From the NCBI RefSeq assembly GCF_000007825.1, contig NC_004722.1:4194501-4258500 (forward strand): a DNA stretch of 64,000 nucleotides. Reading direction: 5' to 3'. The notes under the pieces are model-generated. The model was not told the DNA's origin. It saw nothing but the letters and a program-made list of their open reading frames with translations, and did not search any database. The stretch is from Bacillus cereus ATCC 14579. Its GTDB lineage: Bacteria; Bacillota; Bacilli; Bacillales; Bacillaceae_G. The position numbers were made by a program, and so were the translations under genes. Of the stretch, positions 54,002 to 63,225 are shown one piece after another. Within the stretch, counting starts at the first letter, position 1, and the number at the start of each line of letters is the position of its first letter.

Positions 54002-54036
54002 AAAAAAACGTCTCATACGAAATGAGACGTTTTTTT
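54002..54036 (-). terminator. Terminator after yqeY
   Basis: ACGTCTCAT and ATGAGACGT form a perfect stem flanked by A and T runs; it overlaps the yqeY stop. It may also work for the converging DUF4253 transcript. Confidence 0.9.
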
Positions 54037-54478
54037 ATGCTAATAGCTGGATAACCAGCTTATTCACAAGTGATCCGTCTGTTTTACCTTTTACTTTCGG
54101 CATAACAGCAGTCATCACCTTACCCATATCTGCTTTAGAAGTCGCACCAACTTCAGAAATAACTTGCTTGATTACATCAACTAGTTCTTCTTCAGTTAAT
54201 TGCTCTGGCAAATATGCGCTTAAAATCTGAATTTCACTTTGCAGTTTATTAACAAGGTCTTCACGACCAGCTTTTTTAAATTCAAGGAGGGAGTCCTTAT
54301 ACTGTTTTACTTCACGAGCTAAAACTGTTATTTCCTCTTCTTCAGTAAGAGTATGTTGCAGTTTAATACCTTCATTTTGTAAAGCAGCCTTAACCATACG
54401 AATAACGGTTAATTTTTCTTTTTGTTTATTCTTCATCGCTTGTTTCATATCATCGTTTAAACGACCGAGAAGACTCAT
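54035..54478 (-). CDS. yqeY: GatB/YqeY family protein
   Basis: A 147-residue helical protein related to the tail domain of the amidotransferase subunit GatB. The family blocks MKQAMKNKQKEKLTVIRMVKAALQNE-like N-terminus and GKVMTAVMPKVKGKTDGSLV C-terminus are present. A tRNA-related role is assumed but not shown for the free-standing form. It lies 15 bases after rpsU, with GAGGGTG as ribosome-binding site, and is co-transcribed with it. Confidence 0.92.
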   Translation of the reverse strand: MSLLGRLNDDMKQAMKNKQKEKLTVIRMVKAALQNEGIKLQHTLTEEEEITVLAREVKQYKDSLLEFKKAGREDLVNKLQSEIQILSAYLPEQLTEEELVDVIKQVISEVGATSKADMGKVMTAVMPKVKGKTDGSLVNKLVIQLLA

Positions 54479-54493
54479 AACTTACACCCTCTC

Positions 54494-54668
54494 TTAGAAT
54501 TTACGCTTTCTTGCCGCTTCAGATTTCTTCTTACGTTTTACACTTGGTTTTTCATAAAACTCGCGCTTTCTTGCTTCAGCAAGTGTACCAGTTTTAGAAA
54601 CCGATCTTTTAAAACAGCGAAGTAGCATCCTCCAAAGACTCGTTTTTACGAACGACTGTTTTTGACAT
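54494..54668 (-). pseudogene. rpsU: 30S ribosomal protein S21, frameshifted in this sequence
   Basis: S21 is a small basic protein of the 30S subunit. From the ATG at 54668 (GGAGGGAGGG upstream) the frame reads MSKTVVRKNESLEDA, then one extra base near 54624 shifts it into a stop six codons later. Removing that base restores the whole 57-residue protein, with KTGTLAEARKREFYEKPSVK and a KRKKKSEAARKRKF end. The length, 175 bases, is 58 codons plus one. A second difference nearby gives Cys at residue 18 where the family has Arg. Two changes within ten bases in a nearly invariant protein suggest a local sequencing problem. The gene lies just before yqeY, as in B. subtilis. Confidence 0.85.
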
Positions 54669-54956
54669 TCTCTTTCCCTCCCTCCGAAACATCACACTTA
54701 CATACTAACTTCAGCATGCAAAAAGAAACACTTCTTCAGCATGTCTTTTACGATTATAATACATTTTATCACTTCAGGTCAACTCTTTGGCAGAATAAAA
54801 GAAGAATAGAAGCATTTCCTTTTCAAAAGTTATACAAATAGCTAGTATCCTCTCTTTCATGAAGACAACTATATTTTTATCATTTCAACTTTTTTCATAC
54901 AGGGATGCACGAAATGCCTCTCCACCCTTCTAGTACTTAACCGCTTCAAATAAAGA
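54669..54956. other. Intergenic region between mtaB and rpsU
   Basis: About 290 bases without a coding frame. It should contain the rpsU promoter. The mtaB terminator adjoins at 54957. No operator or RNA element is recognised. Confidence 0.5.
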
Positions 54957-54985
54957 AAGCATGCAAACCGTTTCCGGTTGCACGC
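54957..54985 (-). terminator. Terminator after mtaB
   Basis: GCGTGCAACCG and CGGTTTGCATGC form a stem with small irregularities around GAAA; TTTCTTTATTT follows on the minus strand. Confidence 0.85.
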
Positions 54986-54991
54986 TCTTTT

Positions 54992-56344
54992 TTATGCGCT
55001 TGCTGATTCTTTTTTCACATCATCTTCAAGAACACGAACAAATTGCGCTTCGTTATATGGATAACCAGCTTTCGTAATTTTCACTTTCACTAGCTTACCA
55101 ATTAATTCTTCTGATCCTTCAAATACAATTTTCAAGTAGTTATCTGTATACCCTACATATAACCCTTCACGGTCGCCGTCTTTAAATTGCTCTTCTGGAA
55201 TGATTTCAAGCACTTCACCTTCAAACGCTGATGCATATTCTTTCGCTAATTGATTAGATAGCTCAATTAAACGATGAACACGATCATTCTTCACATCTTC
55301 AGGAACTTGATCTTCCATGCGTGCTGCAGGTGTTCCTGTACGTTTTGAGTAAGGGAACACATGTAACTCAGAGAAGCGGTTCTCTTTAATGAAATTGTAT
55401 GTTTCCATGAATTCTTCTTCTGTTTCACCTGGGAAACCAACGATTACGTCAGATGTAATCGCAAGGCCTGGTAACGCTTCTTTCAAACGATCTAAACGCT
55501 CTTGGAAGAATTCCATCGTATATTTACGACGCATACGTTTTAATACAGTATTAGAACCAGATTGCAACGGAATATGCAAGTGACGTACAACTACTTCAGA
55601 TTTATCTAACACTTCAATTACTTCATCTGAAATTTGACTCGCTTCAATAGAAGAAATACGAAGACGTTTTAATCCGCCTACTTCCGCTTCCATATCACGA
55701 AGTAATCCAGCTAAGTTATAATCTTTTATGTCTTCGCCGTATCCACCTGTATGAATACCCGTTAATACGATTTCTTTATAGCCTGCATCCACTAATTGTT
55801 GCGCTTGTTTAATAACTTCTTTTCCATCACGAGAACGCATTAAACCGCGCGCCCAAGGAATGATACAGAATGTACAGAAGTTATTGCAACCCTCTTGTAT
55901 TTTTAAAGACGCACGTGTACGATCCGTGAAATAAGGTACATCAAGTTCTTCGTACACACGTGTTTTCATAATATTGCGGACAGCATTAATTGGTTGACGC
56001 TCTTTACGGAATTCTTCGATGTAACCTAACATCTTTTCACGATCCTGTGTACCAACTACAATATCTACACCTGGAATCGCCATAATTTCAGCTGGAGATG
56101 TTTGTGCATAACATCCCGTTACGCAAATAACTGCATCTGGATTTTGACGCACAGCACGTCTGATTACTTGACGGCTTTTTTTGTCCCCAGTATTCGTTAC
56201 TGTACATGTGTTAATAACATATACATCAGCTTTCTTTTCATATTCTGTTCTTTCATAACCACCTTGTTTAAACAATTGCCAAATGGCTTCTGTTTCATAG
56301 TGGTTTACTTTACAACCTAACGTATGGAACGCAACAGTTGACAT
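54992..56344 (-). CDS. mtaB: tRNA N6-threonylcarbamoyladenosine(37) methylthiotransferase MtaB
   Basis: A 450-residue radical-SAM enzyme that adds a methylthio group to t6A37 in tRNAs reading ANN codons. The N-terminal domain has the auxiliary-cluster cysteines in HTLGCKVNHYE, VINTCTVT and CVTGCYAQ. The radical SAM motif is CNNFCTFC near residue 145, and a TRAM domain closes the protein (about 375-440). The ATG at 56344 follows the repaired rsmE stop by six bases, so it belongs to the heat-shock downstream unit prmA-rsmE-mtaB. It is YqeV in B. subtilis. Confidence 0.94.
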   Translation of the reverse strand: MSTVAFHTLGCKVNHYETEAIWQLFKQGGYERTEYEKKADVYVINTCTVTNTGDKKSRQVIRRAVRQNPDAVICVTGCYAQTSPAEIMAIPGVDIVVGTQDREKMLGYIEEFRKERQPINAVRNIMKTRVYEELDVPYFTDRTRASLKIQEGCNNFCTFCIIPWARGLMRSRDGKEVIKQAQQLVDAGYKEIVLTGIHTGGYGEDIKDYNLAGLLRDMEAEVGGLKRLRISSIEASQISDEVIEVLDKSEVVVRHLHIPLQSGSNTVLKRMRRKYTMEFFQERLDRLKEALPGLAITSDVIVGFPGETEEEFMETYNFIKENRFSELHVFPYSKRTGTPAARMEDQVPEDVKNDRVHRLIELSNQLAKEYASAFEGEVLEIIPEEQFKDGDREGLYVGYTDNYLKIVFEGSEELIGKLVKVKITKAGYPYNEAQFVRVLEDDVKKESASA

Positions 56345-56350
56345 TGATCA

Positions 56351-57101
56351 TCACCCCATCAATTCAAAATGATACGAAGCAGCACTTAACGCGTATAACG
56401 GCGCCGTTTCTGTTCTTAAAATTCTTGGGGCCTAAACTACATGGTACAAATTTATGTTCACGAAGCGCTGTAATCTCTTCCTCAGCTAAACCGCCTTCTG
56501 GGCCAAATACAATCAATAGCTTTTGACCTGGTTTCATTGTCGTTAAAGCTTTCGCAAAATTAGATTTCTCGCCTTGTTTTGCTTCCTCTTCGTAAGCAAC
56601 AAGACAAGTATCATACTCACCACTCATTGAAAGCAATTGCTTAAATGATGCCGGAGCATGTACTTCTGGAATTTCACTTCTATGTGATTGTTCCGCAGCT
56701 TCTTTCACAATTTTTCTTAAACGCTCAACTTTTTTATCAGCTTTTTTCGCATCCCATTTTACGATAGAGCGAGATGCTTGAAATGGTAAGAATGCAGCTG
56801 CCCCAAGCTCAGTTCCTTTTTGAAAAATTAACTCTAGCTTGTCTCCTTTTGGCAGTCCACTTGCAATCGTCACGAAAACAGGAAGTTCACTTGACGCCTC
56901 TACCCATTCTACAATAGCCGTATTAATAAATTCACTGGTAATTTCATCAATTGAACATACTGCTGTTTTTCCATTCACACAGCAATAAATATGATCACCA
57001 GCTGACATACGCATCACTCTTGCGATATGATGTACGTCATCACCTACAATGCGAATACTTGTCTCATTTACATATTTCTCTTCTACAAAATAACGTTGCA
57101 T
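56351..57101 (-). pseudogene. rsmE: 16S rRNA (uracil-1498-N3)-methyltransferase RsmE, frameshifted near the C-terminus
   Basis: RsmE methylates U1498 in the 30S decoding centre. From 57101 the frame shows an N-terminal PUA-like domain (MQRYFVEEKY) and a SPOUT domain with LLIVFGPEGGLAEEEI. At about 56430 the minus strand has GGCCCC where GGCCC is expected; after LGP the frame then reads KNFKNRNGA instead of RILRTETAPLYAL. Removing one C restores the normal end ASYHFELMG with TGA at 56353-56351, six bases before mtaB. The length of 751 bases is 250 codons plus one. The altered end lies in the SAM-binding knot, so the shifted protein would probably be inactive. An extra C in a homopolymer fits sequencing error. 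Confidence 0.85.
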
Positions 57102-57245
57102 ATAATCACTTTAGTAGAGTTTCGTTCCTTTCGTAAGTCAACACTTACGAAAAGAACGAAACGTTATCATTTTTCATATAACAAACGGCAAGTCCCTCAC
57201 CTTATAGTGAGAGACTCCCCTTTTCATTATAGACTAAAATCTATA

Positions 57246-58184
57246 TTACGCATTTCGTGCAATAATTGCTACCCAATCTTCCATTCGTAACACTTCTTCA
57301 ATTGTAAATCCAGCTTTTTCTAGCGCCTCAGAAATTACTTTTTCCTTCGCAGCAATAATGCCCGATGTAATAAATAATCCACCTGACTTCACAACTCTTG
57401 CTGCATCTTCAGGGAATAATAGAATAATTTCTGCTAATAAGTTAGCTACGATTAAATCAACTGGACCTTCAATACCTTCTAAAAGACTATTTTGTCCAAC
57501 AGACACGATATCATCTGTTTTATTTAAACGTACATTCATTTCTGCACTTTCAACCGCAACCGGATCTAAATCATACGCTTGAACAGAAGACGCACCTAAT
57601 TTTGCTGCTGCAATACTAAGTACACCAGAACCTGTTCCTACATCAATAATATTGTCACCTGGCTGTACTGTTTTTTCTAAAGCACGGATACACATCGTTG
57701 TTGTTGGATGAGTTCCTGTACCAAACGCCATACCCGGGTCTAATTCAATGATTTTTTCATCAGGAGAAGATGGTGTATATTCTTCCCAAGTCGGTACGAT
57801 TGTGAATGTATCAGAAATTTGTACTGGATGGTAATATTTTTTCCAAGCAGTAGCCCAATCTTCTTCATTGACTTCGTTAACGGTAATATTTCCAGTACCA
57901 ATTTCGATGTCGTAAGATGGAAGCACATCAATAGATGATTTTACACCTGCAATCGTTTCATGTAAAGAATCCGTTTGCGGGAAATACGCTTTTATTAATA
58001 CACCTTCCGCCGGATATTCATCTGGGTTCAATGCATAAATTTCACCATATTGTTGCTCGCGCTCTTTCGTTAACTCCGCTGGATCCTCAATCGCAACTCC
58101 ACTAGCACCAGCTTCATGTAAAATATGAGAGACAGCTTCTACTGCTTCTTCTGTTGTATGAATACTAATTTCTGACCATTTCAC
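57246..58184 (-). CDS. prmA: Ribosomal protein L11 methyltransferase
   Basis: A 312-residue enzyme that trimethylates ribosomal protein L11. The N-terminal substrate-binding domain (about 1-110) is followed by the methyltransferase domain with DVGTGSGVLSIAAAKLGA, LDPGMAFGTGTHPTT and DLIVANLLAEII. It begins 28 bases after dnaJ, extending the class I heat-shock operon as in B. subtilis (yqeT). A weak hairpin at 57190-57216 lacks a T run, so transcripts probably continue to rsmE and mtaB. Confidence 0.94.
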   Translation of the reverse strand: MKWSEISIHTTEEAVEAVSHILHEAGASGVAIEDPAELTKEREQQYGEIYALNPDEYPAEGVLIKAYFPQTDSLHETIAGVKSSIDVLPSYDIEIGTGNITVNEVNEEDWATAWKKYYHPVQISDTFTIVPTWEEYTPSSPDEKIIELDPGMAFGTGTHPTTTMCIRALEKTVQPGDNIIDVGTGSGVLSIAAAKLGASSVQAYDLDPVAVESAEMNVRLNKTDDIVSVGQNSLLEGIEGPVDLIVANLLAEIILLFPEDAARVVKSGGLFITSGIIAAKEKVISEALEKAGFTIEEVLRMEDWVAIIARNA

Positions 58185-58212
58185 AATTTACCAACTCCAT
58201 TTTTTATTTCCA

Positions 58213-59328
58213 TTATTCCCCTTTGAAAGCACGTTTAAGCTTTCCGAATAAACTATCATCCTGCTCTTCTTGTCCTGCAAATTCACGTAATAAATCTTTT
58301 TGCTGTGAAGTCAATTTCGTCGGTACAACAACACGAACGACTACATATTGATCTCCTTGGCCGTATCCACGTACATTCGGAGCACCTTTTCCTTTTAAGC
58401 GGAATTCTGTTCCAGTTTGTGTTCCTGCTGGAATTTTCAGCTTCACTTTACCATGAACAGTAGGAACTTCCACTTCATCACCAAGCGCCATTTGCGCAAA
58501 TGTTAATGGCATTTCGCAAATAATGTGATCTCCTTCACGCTCGAAGAATTCATGATTTCTTACATGAACGACAACATATAAGTCTCTTGCTGGTCCGCCA
58601 TTTACGCCGGCTTCACCTTTTCCAGACACTCGAATTTGTTGACCATTATCGATACCCGCTGGAATTTTAACATTGATTTTTTTACGTTTACGAACTTTAC
58701 TTGAACCGTGACATGTCGTACATTTTTCTTTAATAATTTGTCCAGTTCCTGAACAATGACCACAAGCTTGACGGTTTACGATACGACCAAACGGTGTGTT
58801 TTGTTCAACACTCACTTGACCAGAACCTGAACAATGTTTACATGTTTCTTTTGAAGTTCCTGGTTTTGCTCCACTACCTTTACAAGTATCACATGGATCT
58901 TCTACTGGAATTTCCACATTTAATTCCTTACCAAAAATAGCTTCTTCAAAATCTAAAGTGACTTGATATTGTAAGTCAGCACCTTGGCGCGGAGCATTTG
59001 GATCACGACGTCTGCCGCCGCCACCGCCAAAGAAAGAACTAAATATATCTTCAAAACCGAAGCCACCGCCGAAGTCTCCTCCGCCGCCAAATCCACCGAA
59101 TCCTTGATTTGCACCAGCATGACCAAATTGATCGTACTGCGCACGCTTTTGATCATCACTTAACACTTCATATGCTTCTTGTACTTCTTTAAACTTTTCA
59201 ATTGCATTTTCTTCTTTGCTTACGTCTGGATGGTATTTTTTAGCCAAACGACGATACGCTTTTTTTATTTCATCTGTTGAAGCGCCCTTGCTAAGTCCAA
59301 GGACCTCATAATAGTCTCGTTTACTCAT
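58213..59328 (-). CDS. dnaJ: Chaperone DnaJ (Hsp40)
   Basis: The 371-residue co-chaperone stimulates DnaK ATPase and delivers unfolded proteins. The J domain (1-70) has HPD in KKYHPDVSK; a Gly/Phe-rich linker (about 76-110) follows, then four CxxCxGxG zinc repeats (CDTCKGSG, CKHCSGSG, CGHCSGTG, CTTCHGSS, about 145-205) and the client-binding C-terminal domains. The last zinc repeat is CTTCHGSS, slightly changed from the consensus. The start at 59328 (MSKRDYYEVLG) has GGGGG upstream; the frame is open to 59373. Confidence 0.96.
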   Translation of the reverse strand: MSKRDYYEVLGLSKGASTDEIKKAYRRLAKKYHPDVSKEENAIEKFKEVQEAYEVLSDDQKRAQYDQFGHAGANQGFGGFGGGGDFGGGFGFEDIFSSFFGGGGGRRRDPNAPRQGADLQYQVTLDFEEAIFGKELNVEIPVEDPCDTCKGSGAKPGTSKETCKHCSGSGQVSVEQNTPFGRIVNRQACGHCSGTGQIIKEKCTTCHGSSKVRKRKKINVKIPAGIDNGQQIRVSGKGEAGVNGGPARDLYVVVHVRNHEFFEREGDHIICEMPLTFAQMALGDEVEVPTVHGKVKLKIPAGTQTGTEFRLKGKGAPNVRGYGQGDQYVVVRVVVPTKLTSQQKDLLREFAGQEEQDDSLFGKLKRAFKGE

Positions 59329-59462
59329 AAATTTACAACCCCCGAATCTTTCACATAAACGTAATTTTAACACCGAAAGAAAGTGCTTTGCAACAAAGTT
59401 TCCTCACTTACAGTATGCAAAGCGAAAAACTTAAGATCCTCACACATCGCTTCTCATTCGTG

Positions 59463-59502
59463 AAAAAAGCCAAAGTCAAGGCACGCTTGACTTTGACTTT
59501 TT
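59463..59502 (-). terminator. Hairpin terminator between dnaK and dnaJ
   Basis: AGTCAAAGTCAAG and CTTGACTTTGGCT pair with one mismatch around GCGTGC-like bases, followed by TTTTTTC on the minus strand. It would end part of the hrcA-grpE-dnaK transcripts before dnaJ, setting a DnaK excess. Confidence 0.82.
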
Positions 59503-59532
59503 GTCATCTTACTTATTATGTTTACAGTTGAA

Positions 59533-61368
59533 TTACTTGTCTTCTTTTACTTCTTCAAACTCAGCGTCAACTACATTGTCTTTCTTCGCGCCAGCGTCTT
59601 GTGCACCTTGCGCACCTTCTGCTTGACCAGCAGCTGCTTGAGCTTGCTCGTATAATTTAACAGTTAATTGTTGTACGATTTCTTGTAAAGCATCTTTTTT
59701 CGCACGAATTTCTTCAAGCTCGTTTTTCTCAATTGCAGCTTGTAATGCTTCTTTCGCTTCTGTTGCTTTTGCAACTTCAGCTGCATCTACTTTACCTTCT
59801 AAATCTTTTACAACTTTGTCTGTTTGGAATACAAGTTGGTCAGCTTCGTTACGAAGTTCAACTTCTTCCTTACGTTTTTGGTCAGCGTCAGCATTTGCTT
59901 CCGCTTCTTGTACCATACGTTCTACTTCTTCATCAGAAAGACCTGAAGAAGATTGGATTGTAATAGCTTGCTCTTTGCTTGTTCCTAAGTCTTTCGCACG
60001 TACGTTAACGATACCGTTCGCATCAATATCGAATGTTACTTCGATTTGTGGAATACCACGTGGTGCTGGTGGAAGGTCAGTTAATTGGAAACGACCTAAC
60101 GTTTTGTTGTCAGCTGACATTGGACGCTCACCTTGTAATACGTGAATGTCTACTGCTGGTTGATTATCAGCAGCTGTCGAGAATACTTGTGACTTACTTG
60201 TTGGAATTGTAGTGTTACGCTCAATTAATTTCGTGAACACGCCACCCATAGTTTCAATACCTAAAGAAAGTGGAGTTACGTCTAATAATAGAACGCCTTC
60301 TACATCTCCAGTAAGTACGCCACCTTGAACTGCAGCACCTAATGCTACAACTTCATCAGGGTTTACACCTTTATATGGCTCTTTACCAGTTTCACGTTTA
60401 ATAGCTTCTTGTACAGCTGGGATACGAGTAGATCCACCAACAAGAATAACTTTATCTAATTCGCTTGGAGCAAAACCAGCGTCTTTTAATGCACGACGAG
60501 TTGGCTCTAATGTTCTTTCAACAAGACCTGCTGAAAGCTCTTCGAATTTCGCTCTTGTTAACGTTAATTCTAAGTGTAATGGACCAGCAGCTCCAGCACT
60601 AATGAATGGTAATGAAATTTGAGTTTGTGTTACACCAGAAAGATCTTTTTTCGCTTTTTCAGCTGCATCTTTCAAGCGTTGAAGCGCCATTTTATCTTGG
60701 CTTAAATCAATGTTATTTTCTTTTTTGAACTCAGCTACTAAGTGATCGATGATAACTTGGTCAAAGTCATCGCCACCAAGACGGTTGTCACCAGCAGTTG
60801 AAATAACTTCGAATGTGCCGTCTGCTAACTCAAGGATAGATACGTCAAATGTACCGCCACCTAAGTCATATACTAAGATTTTTTGTTCTTCGTCTTGTTT
60901 TTCTAAACCGTAAGCAAGTGCTGCTGCTGTTGGCTCGTTAATGATACGCTCAACTTCTAAACCAGCGATACGACCAGCATCTTTCGTTGCTTGACGCTCT
61001 GCATCGTTGAAGTATGCAGGTACTGTAATAACAGCTTTCGTTACTGTTTCACCTAAGTATGCTTCAGCAGAAGCTTTTAAGTTTTGTAAAATGATGGCAG
61101 AAATTTCTTGAGGTGTATAATCTTTACCTTCAACTTCTACTTTGTAGTCTGTACCCATATGACGTTTAACAGACATGATTGTATTTGGGTTTGTAATTGC
61201 TTGGCGCTTTGCAACTTCCCCAACTTGACGTTCTTCATTTTTGAAAGCTACAACAGAAGGTGTTGTACGGTTCCCTTCTGGATTTGGGATAACCTTTGGT
61301 TCTCCACCTTCCATAACAGCTACACAAGAGTTTGTTGTACCTAAGTCAATACCGATAATTTTACTCAT
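59533..61368 (-). CDS. dnaK: Chaperone DnaK (Hsp70)
   Basis: The 611-residue Hsp70. The ATPase domain has IGIDLGTTNSCVAVMEGG, VYDLGGGTFDVSIL and ILVGGSTRIPAVQ; the substrate domain (about 365-500) includes DVTPLSLGIETMGG; a helical lid and EEVKEDK tail complete it. The Gram-positive form lacks a loop near residue 80 found in E. coli DnaK, seen here by its shorter length. It is third in the hrcA operon. Confidence 0.97.
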   Translation of the reverse strand: MSKIIGIDLGTTNSCVAVMEGGEPKVIPNPEGNRTTPSVVAFKNEERQVGEVAKRQAITNPNTIMSVKRHMGTDYKVEVEGKDYTPQEISAIILQNLKASAEAYLGETVTKAVITVPAYFNDAERQATKDAGRIAGLEVERIINEPTAAALAYGLEKQDEEQKILVYDLGGGTFDVSILELADGTFEVISTAGDNRLGGDDFDQVIIDHLVAEFKKENNIDLSQDKMALQRLKDAAEKAKKDLSGVTQTQISLPFISAGAAGPLHLELTLTRAKFEELSAGLVERTLEPTRRALKDAGFAPSELDKVILVGGSTRIPAVQEAIKRETGKEPYKGVNPDEVVALGAAVQGGVLTGDVEGVLLLDVTPLSLGIETMGGVFTKLIERNTTIPTSKSQVFSTAADNQPAVDIHVLQGERPMSADNKTLGRFQLTDLPPAPRGIPQIEVTFDIDANGIVNVRAKDLGTSKEQAITIQSSSGLSDEEVERMVQEAEANADADQKRKEEVELRNEADQLVFQTDKVVKDLEGKVDAAEVAKATEAKEALQAAIEKNELEEIRAKKDALQEIVQQLTVKLYEQAQAAAGQAEGAQGAQDAGAKKDNVVDAEFEEVKEDK

Positions 61369-61394
61369 GGCGAATCCTCCTAGTTTTATGTAAA

Positions 61395-61961
61395 TTATTG
61401 ATTTACTTTTACCATTGATGGGCGAATCACACGGTCTTTTAATTTATAACCTTTTTGGAATTCTTCCACAACCGCGTTTGATTCAAATTCACTATCTTCC
61501 ACTTGCATAATAGCTTGGTGTTCATTAGGATCAAACTGTTTACCAACAGCTTCAATCACTTCCACACCTTCTTTAGTCAGCGCTTCTAACAATTGACGAT
61601 GCACCATTTCCATACCTTGTAACAAGGATTTCGTTTGCTCATCAGTCGCTTCCACTTGCATTGCTCTTTCAAAATTATCAAGAGCTGGCAAGATGTCTGA
61701 AACTAGACTTTGTGCTCTATATTTTTCAGCAGCCTGTTTATCCATTTGGACACGGCGCTTATAATTTTCAAAATCAGCTTGTAGACGTAATGTGCGACCT
61801 TCCGTTTCCGTTAGTTTCGCTTGTAACTCATCTACTTTTTCTTGTAAAAGAGCAGCCTCACTTTTTTCTTCTACAGTTTCTTCACTGTTTTCTGGCGTGA
61901 CAGCTTCTTCAACTTGCGCTTCTTTTACTTCTTCTACCACTTGTTCGTTACGCTCTTCCAC
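61395..61961 (-). CDS. grpE: Nucleotide exchange factor GrpE
   Basis: A 188-residue dimeric exchange factor that releases ADP from DnaK. An acidic N-terminal tail (about 1-40) and long coiled coil (about 40-90, LLQEKVDELQAKL) precede the compact head domain with the signature VVEEFQKGYKLKDRVIRPSMVKV. The start is a GTG at 61961 behind a nearly perfect AAGGAGGTGAA; the in-frame GTG at 61970 is part of that site. It lies between hrcA and dnaK. Confidence 0.95.
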   Translation of the reverse strand: MEERNEQVVEEVKEAQVEEAVTPENSEETVEEKSEAALLQEKVDELQAKLTETEGRTLRLQADFENYKRRVQMDKQAAEKYRAQSLVSDILPALDNFERAMQVEATDEQTKSLLQGMEMVHRQLLEALTKEGVEVIEAVGKQFDPNEHQAIMQVEDSEFESNAVVEEFQKGYKLKDRVIRPSMVKVNQ

Positions 61962-62075
61962 AATATTCACCTCCTTAAAAGGTATTAGGTATCATGCATA
62001 GCATGATTACCTAAGCATTATATATTACACACAGCAATGAAAATTTCATCACTTGAGCGAATGTATTACTCTCAT

Positions 62076-63092
62076 TTACTTTTTAAGCCCATCAGTAAAT
62101 TGTCTCGTAAATAACTGTAACAAACTAATTACACGAGAGTATTGCATTCTCGTAGGACCTAAAATAGCAATTGTTCCAAGTTGCTCTTCGCCGATCGAAT
62201 ATGTTGCAGAAATTAAACTACAATCCTCCATAGCCGTCGAAGAGTTTTCCCTACCAATTTTCACTTGAATCCCGACTTGTTTATGACGCAAAATGTCATA
62301 AAATTCGGCTTCATTATCAATCATGGTAAGTAAAGATCTAACCTTTTGAATGTCATGGAACTCTGGCTGCGAAAGCATATTTGCTTTTCCTCCAAAGTAT
62401 ATCTTTTCCGATAACGGAACTTGAAATGTACCATCCAACATTTTTATTGCACTATCGTAATTATGAACATACCCACGTAAAACTGTAACAATTTCCTTAA
62501 AGATTTTATTATGAAGTTCTTCCATCGGTACGCCAGATAGCTTTTCATTTAAAATATTAACCATTTTTTCTAAATCTGATAAATCAACAGATTCCGGAAC
62601 GGTAATCGTTTTACTTTGTACATGCCCTGTATCGGTTACAATAATAGCGACTGCAGTTTGACGATCAAGCGGCACAATTTGTACATTTTTAAGTTTATTT
62701 GTACTTAACTTCGGTCCAAGAACAATTGCCGTATAATTCGTAAGTTCTGATAAAATTTGAGCAGATTGCTGTGCAATTTTTTCCGCTTCAAAAATTCTTT
62801 CAGCAAATAAATCTTTAATTTGTACAATTTCAGCGTTCGGTAAGTTTTGCGGCGCTAAAAGATGGTCTACATAAAATCGGTAGCCTTTCTCAGAAGGAAC
62901 ACGTCCAGAAGAACTGTGCGTTTTTTCAATAAAGCCTAATTCTTCTAAGTCCGCCATTTCATTTCGAATAGTAGCTGAACTAAATGTGATTTCATCTTTT
63001 TTAGCCAACGTTCTAGACCCAACGGGCTGCGCTGATCCAATAAAGTCATCAATAATTGTTTGTAAAATTAAGAGCTGACGTTCCGTAAGCAT
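62076..63092 (-). CDS. hrcA: Heat-inducible transcription repressor HrcA
   Basis: The 338-residue repressor of class I heat-shock genes, which binds CIRCE and depends on GroE for activity. The N-terminal winged helix (about 1-75) has [10 protein letters not shown] and [28 protein letters not shown]; a GAF-like and dimerisation part follows, ending [20 protein letters not shown]. It is the first gene of hrcA-grpE-dnaK-dnaJ and represses its own operon via the CIRCE at 63109-63135. Confidence 0.96.
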
Positions 63093-63108
63093 CTCATCAT
63101 CACCTCTG

Positions 63109-63135
63109 TTAGCACTCTTTGTCTTTGAGTGCTAA
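63109..63135 (-). promoter_or_regulatory. CIRCE operator (HrcA-binding site)
   Basis: TTAGCACTC (63109-63117), a nine-base spacer and GAGTGCTAA (63127-63135) form the perfect consensus CIRCE inverted repeat, 17 bases upstream of the hrcA start codon. Confidence 0.98.
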
Positions 63136-63149
63136 ATCTATTAATAACT

Positions 63150-63175
63150 TACCAAAATTGACATTCAATTGTCAA
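63150..63175 (-). promoter_or_regulatory. Probable promoter region of the hrcA operon
   Basis: A consensus -35 TTGACA (63175-63170) faces the CIRCE element. At 17-bp spacing GTAAGT is a poor -10, and a better TATTAA lies about 23 bases away, so the -10 is uncertain. The -35 also lies in a small palindrome TTGAC...GTCAA (63159-63175). Confidence 0.5.
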
Positions 63176-63225
63176 CGGAAACGTCACGAAATAATGAAAC
63201 TTTTTCACGCCTATAGAACATTTAA

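Noticed and set aside
57190..57216. Hairpin after prmA as terminator
   Set aside because: Mismatched stem and no T run on the minus strand; transcription into rsmE seems more likely.
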